Positions 18,324 to 26,957 of a stretch of DNA of 64,000 nucleotides are shown here, one piece after another. Made by a program: the position numbers and the translations under genes. Source of the DNA: CAZAPO01 sp044841755 (GTDB lineage: Bacteria > Bacteroidota > Bacteroidia > Flavobacteriales > Flavobacteriaceae); contig JAXOFM010000003.1 of assembly GCA_044841755.1 (NCBI GenBank), positions 248,001 to 312,000 of the forward strand. Direction: 5' to 3'. The notes below the pieces were generated by a model. The model saw nothing but the letters and a program-made list of their open reading frames with translations, did no database searches and was not told the DNA's origin. The stretch's first letter is position 1, and each line of letters starts with the position of its first letter.

Positions 18324-18704
18324 ATGCAAACTAAAGTATCATATTTAAGTGATCTAAGATTTAACTTAGAAACATGGAAGAGAGAGTTGCGTTTCCACTT
18401 TAATGAAATGGATACGTTTGAAGAAAAACTGGAAGAGATCGCTGGACGCGAATTCGATAAAAGAGCTATAATACCATTAGAGCATTTTCAAAATAAGATT
18501 ATGCTTGAAAAAAATGCTATCTCTAAGTTAATGCATAGGTGTAAGCGCAAGATGGCTAATATCCACAATGCCGATTTTAATGAAAATATTGATGGCCGCT
18601 TAATGAATGAACAAAGTACATTGAGTCAAGATATGCGTCAATATATTCGTATTCATTATGAGTTTAAAGAAGATATGATGAATTATTTTAGAGAGTGGCT
18701 ATAA
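18324..18704 (+). CDS. Small helical protein linked to the EF-G paralogue
   Basis: This is a 126-aa soluble protein with no signal peptide. It is rich in charged residues and predicted to be almost entirely helical, with FNLETWKRELRFHFNEMDTFEEKLEEIAGREF at the start (coiled-coil like) and a basic HRCKRKM patch. I do not recognise a named family. It starts 18 bp after the EF-G paralogue stop and is followed by a terminator, so the two genes form a unit. A role with the GTPase or the ribosome is an inference from position only. Confidence 0.8.
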   Translation: MQTKVSYLSDLRFNLETWKRELRFHFNEMDTFEEKLEEIAGREFDKRAIIPLEHFQNKIMLEKNAISKLMHRCKRKMANIHNADFNENIDGRLMNEQSTLSQDMRQYIRIHYEFKEDMMNYFREWL

Positions 18705-18729
18705 TAGCTCTATCTGTGATGTAAAAGAG

Positions 18730-18760
18730 AGGCCAAATTCTTAAGAGTTTGGCCTTTTTT
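18730..18760 (+). terminator. Rho-independent terminator of the EF-G-like operon
   Basis: AGGCCAAA (18730-18737) pairs with TTTGGCCT (18748-18755) across a 10-nt loop that can partly extend the stem. A run of six Ts follows, 26 bp after the stop of the 126-aa gene. Confidence 0.88.
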
Positions 18761-18870
18761 ATTCGTAATGCTCTTGAGTTATATTCGTCTAATACCAAAA
18801 GCTGGCGTTCTAAATATTATGCTTTGGAAATAGACTAGGGTGAAATGTCTAAACACGTTGGTGAAATAAC

Positions 18871-18900
18871 TCTGAAACAAGTAATTAGATAGTAACTTTG
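18871..18900 (+). promoter_or_regulatory. Promoter of the DUF4251 lipoprotein gene
   Basis: TAACTTTG at 18893-18900 matches TAnnTTTG exactly. TCTG at 18871-18874, 18 bp upstream, may be a weak -33 element. The start codon is 30 bp downstream of the -7 box. Confidence 0.5.
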
Positions 18901-18930
18901 ATATCAAATAAGTAATAAAACAGTATAGTT

Positions 18931-19467
18931 ATGAAAACGAGAAATGCATTAAAAATGATATTGTTTACTCTAGTTCTTATAGGTTGTGGATCTACTAAAG
19001 AAGTGGTAACAAAAGAAGACCTTAACAGAGTTAATGCTTTAATAGCCAATGATGAATTTACTATTGAGTCAAATTGGGCGTATCCACAAAATGCTGATGT
19101 TGTAAGGGTAAATAGAATATTAAACCCAAATAATATGGGAGGAGATATTAATTTAGTTGGTAACGTTAATCATTTTAAAAAAATAGGAGATAGCCTTTCC
19201 ATTTACCTACCGTATTATGGAGTTCGCCAGAATGGAGGTGGATATAATGCTAGTAATGTAGGAATAAAATTTGATGGAACTCCCAAAAAAACCGAATATT
19301 CATTTAATGAAAAGAAAGGAATGCATCAATATGAATTTGTAGTTGATCATGACACCGAAAATCTTCAGGTATATGTTCAGATATTTCCTAAACTAAGCAC
19401 TGTAATAAGGGTAAACAGCTCGCACCGAACAAGCATTTCTTATAGAGGAAAAGTAATTCAAGAATAA
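18931..19467 (+). CDS. DUF4251 lipoprotein
   Basis: This 178-aa protein has a lipoprotein signal (MILFTLVLIGCGSTKE, cysteine 19). The body matches DUF4251: FTIESNWAYPQNAD near the start, a central hydrophobic LSIYLPYYGVRQ, and VGIKFDGTPKKTEYSF, ending in ISYRGKVIQ. Family members are exported Bacteroidota proteins of unknown role. The gene has its own promoter and a strong terminator, so it is monocistronic. Confidence 0.88.
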   Translation: MKTRNALKMILFTLVLIGCGSTKEVVTKEDLNRVNALIANDEFTIESNWAYPQNADVVRVNRILNPNNMGGDINLVGNVNHFKKIGDSLSIYLPYYGVRQNGGGYNASNVGIKFDGTPKKTEYSFNEKKGMHQYEFVVDHDTENLQVYVQIFPKLSTVIRVNSSHRTSISYRGKVIQE

Positions 19468-19474
19468 ATAGAAT

Positions 19475-19514
19475 AACATAAAAAAGGAACTTTTTCAGGC
19501 TCCTTTTTTATGTT
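19475..19514 (+). terminator. Rho-independent terminator after the DUF4251 gene
   Basis: Perfect 14-bp arms, 19475-19488 (AACATAAAAAAGGA) and 19501-19514, enclose a 12-nt loop. The A/T-rich arms give a T tract. It lies eight bases past the stop codon. Confidence 0.85.
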
Positions 19515-19572
19515 ATTGGGTTTTAAGAGAATTTTATAAATAAGGTGTTTGTTATTTCAATAACTTGTTGTC

Positions 19573-20208
19573 ATGAAAAAATTGAATTTATTCATTCTAT
19601 TAATTCCATTTATAGGGTTTTCTCAATATTCAGAGTATGACTGGGAGGAAAGAGATACTTGGATGGACGTAAATTACATTTTTCAACAAGGAGGCATTGA
19701 TAAGGGAAGTTTTGTGGCTGATATTGGTTGTCATGAAGGCTATTTAAGTATTCATTTAGCAAAAAAGGTTGGGAGTGAAGGTCAAGTATATGCTGTTGAT
19801 GTAAGGGCAGATCGATTAGAATCACTAAGAGAACATTTAAAAGATCGTGAGATTGATAATGTGAATGTAGTGTTAGGAGATTACGATGATCCAAAACTAC
19901 CCAAAGAAACACTTGACGTTGTTGTAATCATGGACACATACCACGAAATGACTGATTATATGACCATTTTAGAACACGTTAAGCAATCACTAAAGCCTAA
20001 TGGCAGGATTGTAATTATTGAAAAATTGAAGAAACGTATAAGAGGTAAATCAAGAACTGCACAAACTAATGCACATAGTTTAGGAATGAAATATGTTGAA
20101 GGGGAATTGATAAAAACTGGTTTCAATATTATACATGAGAATAATAACATTGGTAATTGGGAAAATGATAAGGAAAAAGTTATTTGGATATTAGTAGCCA
20201 AAAAATAA
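19573..20208 (+). CDS. Class I methyltransferase-fold protein with a signal peptide
   Basis: This is a 211-aa protein. Residues 1-17 (MKKLNLFILLIPFIGFS) are a clear Sec signal peptide. The rest is a Rossmann-type SAM methyltransferase: motif I VADIGCHEGYLSIHLA, an acidic strand-2 end VYAVDVRADRL, VVLGDYDDPKLP, and post-motif LKPNGRIVIIEKLK. SAM is not expected outside the cytoplasm, so the combination is odd. The protein may be anchored on the cytoplasmic side by an uncleaved segment, or may bind another ligand. It is a single gene between two terminator-free gaps. Confidence 0.85.
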   Translation: MKKLNLFILLIPFIGFSQYSEYDWEERDTWMDVNYIFQQGGIDKGSFVADIGCHEGYLSIHLAKKVGSEGQVYAVDVRADRLESLREHLKDREIDNVNVVLGDYDDPKLPKETLDVVVIMDTYHEMTDYMTILEHVKQSLKPNGRIVIIEKLKKRIRGKSRTAQTNAHSLGMKYVEGELIKTGFNIIHENNNIGNWENDKEKVIWILVAKK

Positions 20209-20441
20209 TATGCATGTGCTAATTAAGCTTAATAGTTTTATAATAAAAAAAGTAGAGAAGGTACTGTTTTAAAAATAATATTTGACATAATATAAATTAT
20301 AGTACAAATTGTAATATATGTTTATCCTTTCAAACACCAGTAAACAAAGAGCTTATGTTATTTTACTAAGTTAAATAATTTTTAGGATAAAAATCAAAAA
20401 CTAACAATTTAGATAAACACATCTATTAAATTTACTTATCC
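20209..20441. other. Intergenic region, AT-rich, no gene seen
   Basis: This 233-bp gap lies between convergent genes. It is very AT-rich and contains no open frame of useful length and no clear hairpin with a T tract. Confidence 0.6.
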
Positions 20442-21992
20442 TTAGTTGCCAGTTTTAATTATTTTTTTTGGTTTCAACTCCTCAAAAAAGAAATCATCAT
20501 TAGGCACATCAAAATCAAAGCCTATGACTTCTAAATTATTGTTTGTCTCAATTTTTATAGTTCCAAAGCTGAACCAGGCCTGTGGATGATCCCAATTAAT
20601 TCTCCAGACATCATAATTCCAATGAGTTAAAGTTGCTGATAAAAGTTTTGAATGGCTAAACTCTAATTTTAACTCACCATTGATTTCGGCAATGCTAATT
20701 TCGCCATAGATGTCAGAATTATAATTTCCTATAAAATCCTTTGGCATTACAATTGGTTTTGTATTTAAAATTCGACTATTAATTCTATCGGCAACTCGTG
20801 TATCATTATTTATATTTCTGTTTGCACTTTGTAATAAATCTGCCGACCAATCTTTATTAGAATCTATTCCCAAGAATTTTTCCAACGCGTAATTAACAGC
20901 GGCTCCAGTAGGACTTTTATGACCATTTGTTAGCACGACGACACCTAAATTTTCATCAGGAATCATGTTTATTGATGTAATCATACCATCATATCCTCCA
21001 CCATGGCCAACTCTTAATCGCCCATGATAATCACTAAGACTCCAACCTAATCCATAAGAAGCAAAATGTCTGTTTGCGCCATTTTTTGTTGTGTGGTCAA
21101 CTCTGTAATTGTTATGGGGAGTCCAAACCATATTTCTCGTTGATTTGGTTAGCAAGGTATCCTTTCCAATTATACCATGTTTTAAATTGAAGATCATCCA
21201 TTTTGAGATGTCCGAAACACTAGAAATTAATCCACCAGTTGCAGCTACATTATCCCAACTTACCCATGGAATCGGGTAATTTTTTCCATCCTTCATCGCA
21301 TGAGGTGTGGCATAATTGCCGATGTCATCTAGATGATTTACAGATGAAATCGTTCTATCCATCCCTAAAGGATCTAAAATTCTTTCTTTTACATTTTCTC
21401 CCCAGCTTTTTCCAGTTACGGTTTCAATAATCTCGCCAGCTGTGATATACATTAAATTTGAATAACCATCGCCTGATCTAAAATCGAAGGCTTGTGGCAC
21501 ATATTTTATACGTTTAATAATATCTTCTCCAGATAGATCAGATTTGTACCAAATATTATCACCGCTATAAGTACCTAAACCAACGCGATGACTTAAAATA
21601 TCACGAATAGTCACATTATTACTCACCCAAGTATCATATAGTTCAAAATATGGCAAATACTTTTTCACCTTATCGTTCCATTTAAGTTTTCCCTCTTGAA
21701 CAAGCATTCCAATTATTGCTGAAGTAAAAGCTTTTGAGTTGGACGCAATGGCATACAATGTATGTTCATTGGGCTTTTTATTGGTGCCAACTTCCAATAC
21801 TCCATAATTACCTGTAAAAATGAGTTCACCATCTTTAACTATACCAATAGATGCACTAGGTACACCCCAGTCCTCAACCATTTTAGTGAAATAATTGTCA
21901 ATCTCGACCAGATCAACTTTAACTTCTGTTTGCGCGCTTAGTGCTAAACAATAAAACAAGCATGTATATACTAAGATGAGATTTTTTTTCAT
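20442..21992 (-). CDS. Exported serine hydrolase (class C beta-lactamase fold)
   Basis: This is a 516-aa protein with a signal peptide (MKKNLILVYTCLFYCLALSAQ). The serine beta-lactamase/PBP motifs are present: S84-N-S-K87 (SxxK), Y177-S-N179 (YxN) and the third motif as HGGG. A C-terminal domain of about 120 residues (FIGNYNSDIYGEISI onward) is typical of the DUF3471-like tail on such enzymes. The likely activity is a peptidase or esterase in the periplasm rather than antibiotic resistance. It is a single gene. Confidence 0.9.
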   Translation of the reverse strand: MKKNLILVYTCLFYCLALSAQTEVKVDLVEIDNYFTKMVEDWGVPSASIGIVKDGELIFTGNYGVLEVGTNKKPNEHTLYAIASNSKAFTSAIIGMLVQEGKLKWNDKVKKYLPYFELYDTWVSNNVTIRDILSHRVGLGTYSGDNIWYKSDLSGEDIIKRIKYVPQAFDFRSGDGYSNLMYITAGEIIETVTGKSWGENVKERILDPLGMDRTISSVNHLDDIGNYATPHAMKDGKNYPIPWVSWDNVAATGGLISSVSDISKWMIFNLKHGIIGKDTLLTKSTRNMVWTPHNNYRVDHTTKNGANRHFASYGLGWSLSDYHGRLRVGHGGGYDGMITSINMIPDENLGVVVLTNGHKSPTGAAVNYALEKFLGIDSNKDWSADLLQSANRNINNDTRVADRINSRILNTKPIVMPKDFIGNYNSDIYGEISIAEINGELKLEFSHSKLLSATLTHWNYDVWRINWDHPQAWFSFGTIKIETNNNLEVIGFDFDVPNDDFFFEELKPKKIIKTGN

Positions 21993-22144
21993 GGTTGGTA
22001 GTTTTAATAATTATCTGAATTACTTAAAGATAATGAATTTAATATATTCAGAACGGAGACTATTATTGCAAACTTTGAACAGTCTTTAATCGCTTTACAA
22101 CTCTACTTAATTCCTTATCTGTGAAGATTTGATCAAAAATTATT

Positions 22145-23362
22145 TTAAGGGTAACTACTACAGCCATTCGATCTTAATATTTCAATATTCTCATCAAATG
22201 CATCATCTAATACTTTACCCCCTTTTTTATGGCAAAATGGGCAAGGATTCATTTCGCCATCTGTATCGATATACATACCTTTTTTCCCTGCGCTTAGACA
22301 ACCTTGTCGCCGTTGATAATAGCCATGATAAATAATTATAGGATACGCACTATACGCAGAAGTAAAGTTCATTTTTCTAAAGAAATTTTCTAAAATTTCT
22401 ATCTGGTTTAGACACAGAGTCACATTTTGATTGTGATAGTGACCTACTGCTTTTGGTTCTAGAAATTGAACAAAGGAAACCTTTAATTTTTTCGCTAAAT
22501 CCATGTAGGACATTAAATTTTCTTCAGAAATAAACTCTTTAGTAGTGCATAAAGAAAGTGCAGTAATAAGATTATTATTATTGGCATTTTTAACGGCTTC
22601 TTCAACCCAATAATAGGCTTCATTAAAATGCCTGAATGCATTATGTTTTTCTGGAATAAAATGATCTAAACTTATAACAGCGCCGGTTAAACCAGCTTCT
22701 TTTAAGCGTCTTGCATTCGTATTGTTTAATTTAAAACCAGAAGTAACTACCCAGAAATCGGTAGATGTATCTGCATGGTTTAATATATTAAGTATGGCAT
22801 CCAATTTAATTAAAGGCTCTCCACCAGACAAATGTATTTGGCTCACTCCTTTATCCTGAATTCTTTTTATGATATTCACCAATTCATTACCAGACAAGGT
22901 TTCCCTTTTATTTAAATTATCCCACTCGAAACAATGTTCACATTGTAAAGCGCATTTTTTAGTAATTGCGAAAAATATATTATTAAACCTATTAACGGCC
23001 ATGGATTTAATCGGTTTAAAGTCATTTAAATTTGAGGCAATAAACGTTTCATATAGGGTACTATTCCATCCTGGAGTATATAAACCTATATGATATTTTC
23101 CATTAACATAAACCATTTTTTGAACTTTGTCATTTCCTAAAAAGCGCCTTCTTAGATTAATTAAATAGTGAAGTGATTGAATCCAGACTATAGGATTATG
23201 GTAGGATTTTAAAATAACTTTTAAGAGCGTAATTTTAATTTTTAATTGAACTAATTTCAATCTAAAACCAGTAACATTTCTTGGACCGATTGAAGAATCA
23301 ATTGTTGTGGAAATTAACTTAGTAGTTTCTTTTACTTTTTTTTCTTTGAGTTCAGCTATCAT
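22145..23362 (-). CDS. Radical SAM protein with SPASM-like C-terminus
   Basis: This is a 405-aa protein. The cluster motif is C137-A-L-Q-C141-E-H-C144, followed by a SAM-binding HLSGGEPL motif. The C-terminus has several cysteines (QGCLSAGKKG, NPCPFCHKKGG and a last NGCSSYP), like a short SPASM or twitch domain for a second iron-sulfur cluster. The first 120 residues are an extension with a hydrophobic and basic stretch and no known motif. The gene begins 13 bp after a large lipoprotein gene, which is its best candidate partner. Such enzymes often modify peptides, but no precursor peptide is visible nearby. Confidence 0.88.
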   Translation of the reverse strand: MIAELKEKKVKETTKLISTTIDSSIGPRNVTGFRLKLVQLKIKITLLKVILKSYHNPIVWIQSLHYLINLRRRFLGNDKVQKMVYVNGKYHIGLYTPGWNSTLYETFIASNLNDFKPIKSMAVNRFNNIFFAITKKCALQCEHCFEWDNLNKRETLSGNELVNIIKRIQDKGVSQIHLSGGEPLIKLDAILNILNHADTSTDFWVVTSGFKLNNTNARRLKEAGLTGAVISLDHFIPEKHNAFRHFNEAYYWVEEAVKNANNNNLITALSLCTTKEFISEENLMSYMDLAKKLKVSFVQFLEPKAVGHYHNQNVTLCLNQIEILENFFRKMNFTSAYSAYPIIIYHGYYQRRQGCLSAGKKGMYIDTDGEMNPCPFCHKKGGKVLDDAFDENIEILRSNGCSSYP

Positions 23363-23375
23363 ATATCCATGAATC

Positions 23376-25076
23376 TTAATTTGAAACTATATCTAATTGG
23401 CTTTCATAATTCATTAAGACTTCATATTCTAACTTAGAATATTCTGTAAAAGCACCAGCTTCTCTAAATAATTTAAGCTTTTGAAAATTAGGAGTTCCTT
23501 TATAATCTCTTATGTAATTATAGTATCCTCTATTTTTTAAAAAGTATGTTCTTTTTAAATCAGGATTTTTATTACTGGTTTTAAAAGTAACTAATACCTC
23601 ATCACCTACATTGGGCTGTACAAAATAGTTTTGATCTGCTGCCGATAGAAATGCTGTCACATTAACATTATTACCATCAATAGCTTCAGTGGGGTTGATA
23701 TAATTAATATCTAACGCTACATTTTCTGTAAAATCGATACCAGCAAAATCTAACTCCCAAAACATAAACCCGGTTTCAAGCTTAATAACTACTTCCTGTC
23801 CAATTACGTTACTTAAATTAATTGGAACTGCAATGTCTCTTGAGGCCATAGGACCAACTGTATTTATTTTATCTATTAGGTCCCAGCCTTTATCAGTTTT
23901 TAAATACACCGATAAAGGAATATTTTGTTCGTTTATCCATTTTGTACTTTTTTCTGCCGATGCACCCTGTTGATCCTTTTGGAATTGATTATAATAGGTT
24001 CCAAATTGTTCATTAAACTTTCCAAATACATAGTCTAACCACATCGAGTTTTTAACTGTCAAGAATAATTTTGCATTTTTAGTTTGTTGAGGCTTAATAA
24101 ATCTTAACTCAATATTTCTTAAGTTATTCGACTCATCCATAACTTCTGAATTGAATAAGAATGAATTATTATCTTTTTCTAAAAGTATTTCATCGCCTGT
24201 GATTATTTGATCAACAATTATTTTATTAGGTGTAATAATTTCTGAAAATGTATGAACATCCCCATTTTTATCTAGTAAAATCTTCAGATCATTAGAGTGA
24301 GGAATCTCTAACAATTGGACAAAGTCTGTATATTGGATTTCCTTTAACTCATTGGTAATTTTAATACTAACTTCATTATTAATATTATTAATATTAGGTA
24401 GGCCTAAATAATCATTACGTTGTTGTTTAGGGGTTAAAACACCTGGATAAAGTTCTCCTGTAAAAACAAGTTCTTCTCCATTTTTTACATAAACAAATGG
24501 ACAAGAGCTCTTTGTCAATAAAGCGATAATAGCTACGAGTGCTAATGTTCCAACAACGCCAACAGCAATATTTAAAACTGTTTTCCCTGTATTTTTATCG
24601 TTTACTGAAATCGAATTAATCTCTTCAAATTTTATTGTAGCTTGTTCACCATAAGGATGACTAGCTCTTGAACTTATATAAAAATGAACCTCATTTAAAA
24701 CCTCTTTGGATCCAGAGTACCTATGTGTTCTTTTTATTTCTCTTGGCTTTTTTGGAATATGCAATTCACTCACCTCTTTTTTAACTCCAGAAATTGATTT
24801 TTCATTTTCGTTAATGACAAGATTACTTAAATTCCAAATTTCCTGTCCTGAATGAATGATCACATAATTTTGATTCTTTGAAAATTCAGTTATTTGACTA
24901 GCTATAGTGTCCTGAGTAGTTGTAAGACTTCTCACATTATAATAGGAGCAACCAATAACTAAATTTAAAAATGAAAGGGTTAAAAAGACCGAAAGAAAAG
25001 ATGCAATTCTTTTGTTTTTGATTAAACAATAAAACGAACTAAACTTTTTGGTTGAATGAGATTTCATGATGAACAA
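23376..25076 (-). CDS. Large lipoprotein with internal membrane segment, partner of the radical SAM gene
   Basis: This 566-aa protein has a lipoprotein signal ending in LVIGC (cysteine 43 counting from the first ATG; the ATG three codons on is an alternative). Residues from about 45-165 are polar, followed by a hydrophobic segment (VLNIAVGVVGTLALVAIIALL). Next comes SSCPFVYVKNGEELVFTGELYPGV and DYLGLP, then TNELKEIQYTDFVQLL. I recall this CPFVY..G..F.GE motif as a recurring, unnamed domain in Bacteroidota. The last 200 residues look beta-rich. No enzymatic motif is seen. The gene precedes the radical SAM gene by 13 bp. Confidence 0.75.
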   Translation of the reverse strand: MFIMKSHSTKKFSSFYCLIKNKRIASFLSVFLTLSFLNLVIGCSYYNVRSLTTTQDTIASQITEFSKNQNYVIIHSGQEIWNLSNLVINENEKSISGVKKEVSELHIPKKPREIKRTHRYSGSKEVLNEVHFYISSRASHPYGEQATIKFEEINSISVNDKNTGKTVLNIAVGVVGTLALVAIIALLTKSSCPFVYVKNGEELVFTGELYPGVLTPKQQRNDYLGLPNINNINNEVSIKITNELKEIQYTDFVQLLEIPHSNDLKILLDKNGDVHTFSEIITPNKIIVDQIITGDEILLEKDNNSFLFNSEVMDESNNLRNIELRFIKPQQTKNAKLFLTVKNSMWLDYVFGKFNEQFGTYYNQFQKDQQGASAEKSTKWINEQNIPLSVYLKTDKGWDLIDKINTVGPMASRDIAVPINLSNVIGQEVVIKLETGFMFWELDFAGIDFTENVALDINYINPTEAIDGNNVNVTAFLSAADQNYFVQPNVGDEVLVTFKTSNKNPDLKRTYFLKNRGYYNYIRDYKGTPNFQKLKLFREAGAFTEYSKLEYEVLMNYESQLDIVSN

Positions 25077-25425
25077 GAATTTTGCAAGAAAGCCTCATTC
25101 ATTGTGAGATTTTGGGCAGTAAGCCTTTATTTTTCTTAAAGTAAAAAGTGAAAAGTAAAAGATATTGTATTAAAAATAAGCCATTTATAAATAAGAAACA
25201 AGACTTTTCCATCACAAACGCAATATACTTCCCTCCTACATCCTCGTATATTATACGTTTACTCGATCGCTACTTTTGAATAAATAGGAGCTTATGGACT
25301 ACAGGCGATTTCATTATAGTATAATTTAAAAATGGTTAATCCTTGAATTAAATCAATTAGCTTTCCAAATTATCATTTGTATAGGATTCTTAAAGGTTTA
25401 AGTTTACAAATCTAAACCCTTAGTT
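25077..25425. other. 349-bp intergenic region without a gene
   Basis: This is the leader side of the lipoprotein/radical SAM unit. I see no open frame longer than about a dozen codons on the plus strand and no tRNA. A 13-bp palindrome CGTATATTATACG lies at 25245-25257 and could be an operator. The base composition changes locally to a C-rich CCCTCCTACATCC stretch. Confidence 0.5.
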
Positions 25426-25932
25426 TTATTTTAATGCGTTCCATTCTGTTTCGGTAGCTTCCTCTTGTTGATATTCCATAAGGGTAACCCATCTATCATT
25501 AACCTTTACAAGAAGTGTTTCAAAATGAATATATGCATCTTCAATAACATTTCCGGTTGCCGCATCGACAGATGTATAATGATATATACCCTTTTCAAAT
25601 GCTGTATTGTCATCCTCAATTCGTTTAGAGAAACGAAATGCTAAGGTATTTGCTCGCTTACCATTTTTTACTTCTAAAATTTCCTTTTTCCAACGTACTT
25701 TAAAAGCTCTGGATACGGCAAAAGTGGTATCTGGTTTTACGACAACAGCATCTTGGTGATACAAAGACTTCATACCTTCAAAATTACCTTCCTTCGCAGC
25801 CTCTGCTAAGTCTGCCCAATATTTGTTTAATGATTCTTCTCGACTGTCTAAAATTGAATTGCTTTCCTGAGTAAATCCATTTGCTTGGAATAAGAAAATA
25901 ATTAGTAGTAGTATTATATTGAGTTTTTTCAT
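25426..25932 (-). CDS. SnoaL/DUF4440-like exported protein
   Basis: This is a 168-aa protein. The frame opens at 25959, but the signal peptide (MKKLNIILLLIIFLFQANGFTQ) begins at the ATG at 25930-25932, which I choose. The mature part has the NTF2-like pattern: KYWADLAEAAKEGNFEGMKSLYHQDAVV, then a central beta sheet and LVKVNDRWVTLMEYQ at the end. This fits DUF4440/SnoaL-like proteins, which are small cone-shaped dimers of varied function. No catalytic residues can be named. It is a single gene. Confidence 0.8.
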   Translation of the reverse strand: MKKLNIILLLIIFLFQANGFTQESNSILDSREESLNKYWADLAEAAKEGNFEGMKSLYHQDAVVVKPDTTFAVSRAFKVRWKKEILEVKNGKRANTLAFRFSKRIEDDNTAFEKGIYHYTSVDAATGNVIEDAYIHFETLLVKVNDRWVTLMEYQQEEATETEWNALK

Positions 25933-26117
25933 GATACAAGTTGCTTTTAACTTCCTCAATATATGCTTTTTATTCTATTGTCTCAAAGTCACTTTATTGA
26001 TTAATAATAGAGAAGTTAATGCTTTTCAGTCTTTGACTTTATAGCTAACAATTTACATCCTGATGCATGTTTATTAATATGCATAGTATATCTTAATTCT
26101 AAGTTTATATAAAACAT

Positions 26118-26147
26118 TAAGGTCAACTAAATACTTAGCTGACCTTA
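26118..26147 (-). terminator. Hairpin after the DUF1566-like lipoprotein gene
   Basis: Arms 26118-26130 (TAAGGTCAACTAA) and 26135-26147 pair over 13 bp with one G-T pair around a four-base loop. The T tract on the minus strand is short, so termination efficiency is uncertain. Confidence 0.65.
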
Positions 26148-26184
26148 TTTAAATATAATTAAATCGTATGTTAATAAAGAAGTA

Positions 26185-26841
26185 TTAAATTTTTCTCACT
26201 ATTAAAATGGCATTCGAATCAAAACAGGAACCCAAAAAAGATTCACCACCAAAGTTAGCATTGAAACTCAAAACATATGGCTGGTAGCCAACTTTTGTAG
26301 AAGTCCAATAAAATAGTGTTTCATTAAAATTACCCAGACCTTGTTCGTGAAGATTGTTAAATATAGCAACTGCAGACTCGCGACTAGGAATAAACCAATC
26401 GTCATAATTTTCATAGTTTAAGTCGTAAACAATTTTGAATGCGTAATCGTCGCTTCCAAATTCTAAACCATTTGGAACATTACTATTATCATTTAAATTA
26501 CCATCCACAATTTGTTGTGTATTTAACTCACCATCACCAATTTCTTCACCGTTGGTTAAGTCAAAATGATCACCCCAAGATTTAGTTCCAATTTCTGAAT
26601 AATTAGAAGCTACCATTAAGGTTCCATCTGTTTGGTTAACATGGAAAATATATCCACCACCATATTCAATGCCATAAAAAGCTTCGACTCCTAATACATT
26701 TACAATATCTAGCACAGCAACGCCATTTTCTAAATTCTCTACTATAGTTAGTTCATCATTAAAAACTGTAGGATCTGTGACATTGTCGTCAGAACAATTA
26801 AAAAGGGATAAGGCAAATAAAATAAAGATTAATTTTTTCAT
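26185..26841 (-). CDS. DUF1566-like lipoprotein
   Basis: This 218-aa protein has a lipoprotein signal (MKKLIFILFALSLFNC, cysteine 16). The middle contains GGGYIFHVNQTDGTLMVAS, and the C-terminal half has WFIPSRESAVAIFNNL, FYWTSTKVGYQPYVLSF and a last AILIVRKI. These are typical of the DUF1566/Lcl domain, which has a C-type-lectin-like fold and is common on Bacteroidota surface proteins. Binding to a polymer is plausible but not shown. A hairpin follows the gene. Confidence 0.8.
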   Translation of the reverse strand: MKKLIFILFALSLFNCSDDNVTDPTVFNDELTIVENLENGVAVLDIVNVLGVEAFYGIEYGGGYIFHVNQTDGTLMVASNYSEIGTKSWGDHFDLTNGEEIGDGELNTQQIVDGNLNDNSNVPNGLEFGSDDYAFKIVYDLNYENYDDWFIPSRESAVAIFNNLHEQGLGNFNETLFYWTSTKVGYQPYVLSFNANFGGESFLGSCFDSNAILIVRKI

Positions 26842-26957
26842 AATAATTTAGTGTTTACATAGTAAACAAGTTACTCGGTAAAATTCCTACCTAGAATGAC
26901 AAATTTTTTTGAATTGATTATTAAGAAAAACAAAAAATACTTCTACAAATAGAACTA

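Noticed and set aside
20442..21992. Antibiotic-resistance beta-lactamase
   Set aside because: The class C fold is shared with many peptidases and esterases; the C-terminal extra domain and lack of resistance context argue for a cellular hydrolase.
22129..22335. Plus-strand frame of 68 codons opposite the radical SAM gene end
   Set aside because: Antisense to the conserved C-terminal cysteine region; no start context or motif.
25245..25257. Palindrome CGTATATTATACG as an operator
   Set aside because: Single short palindrome in AT-rich DNA; expected by chance at this length, with no second copy.
26841..26957. Inverted repeat GTTTAC-ATA-GTAAAC at about 26851-26865 as a regulatory site
   Set aside because: Only six base pairs per arm in AT-rich sequence; not convincing without a second copy.
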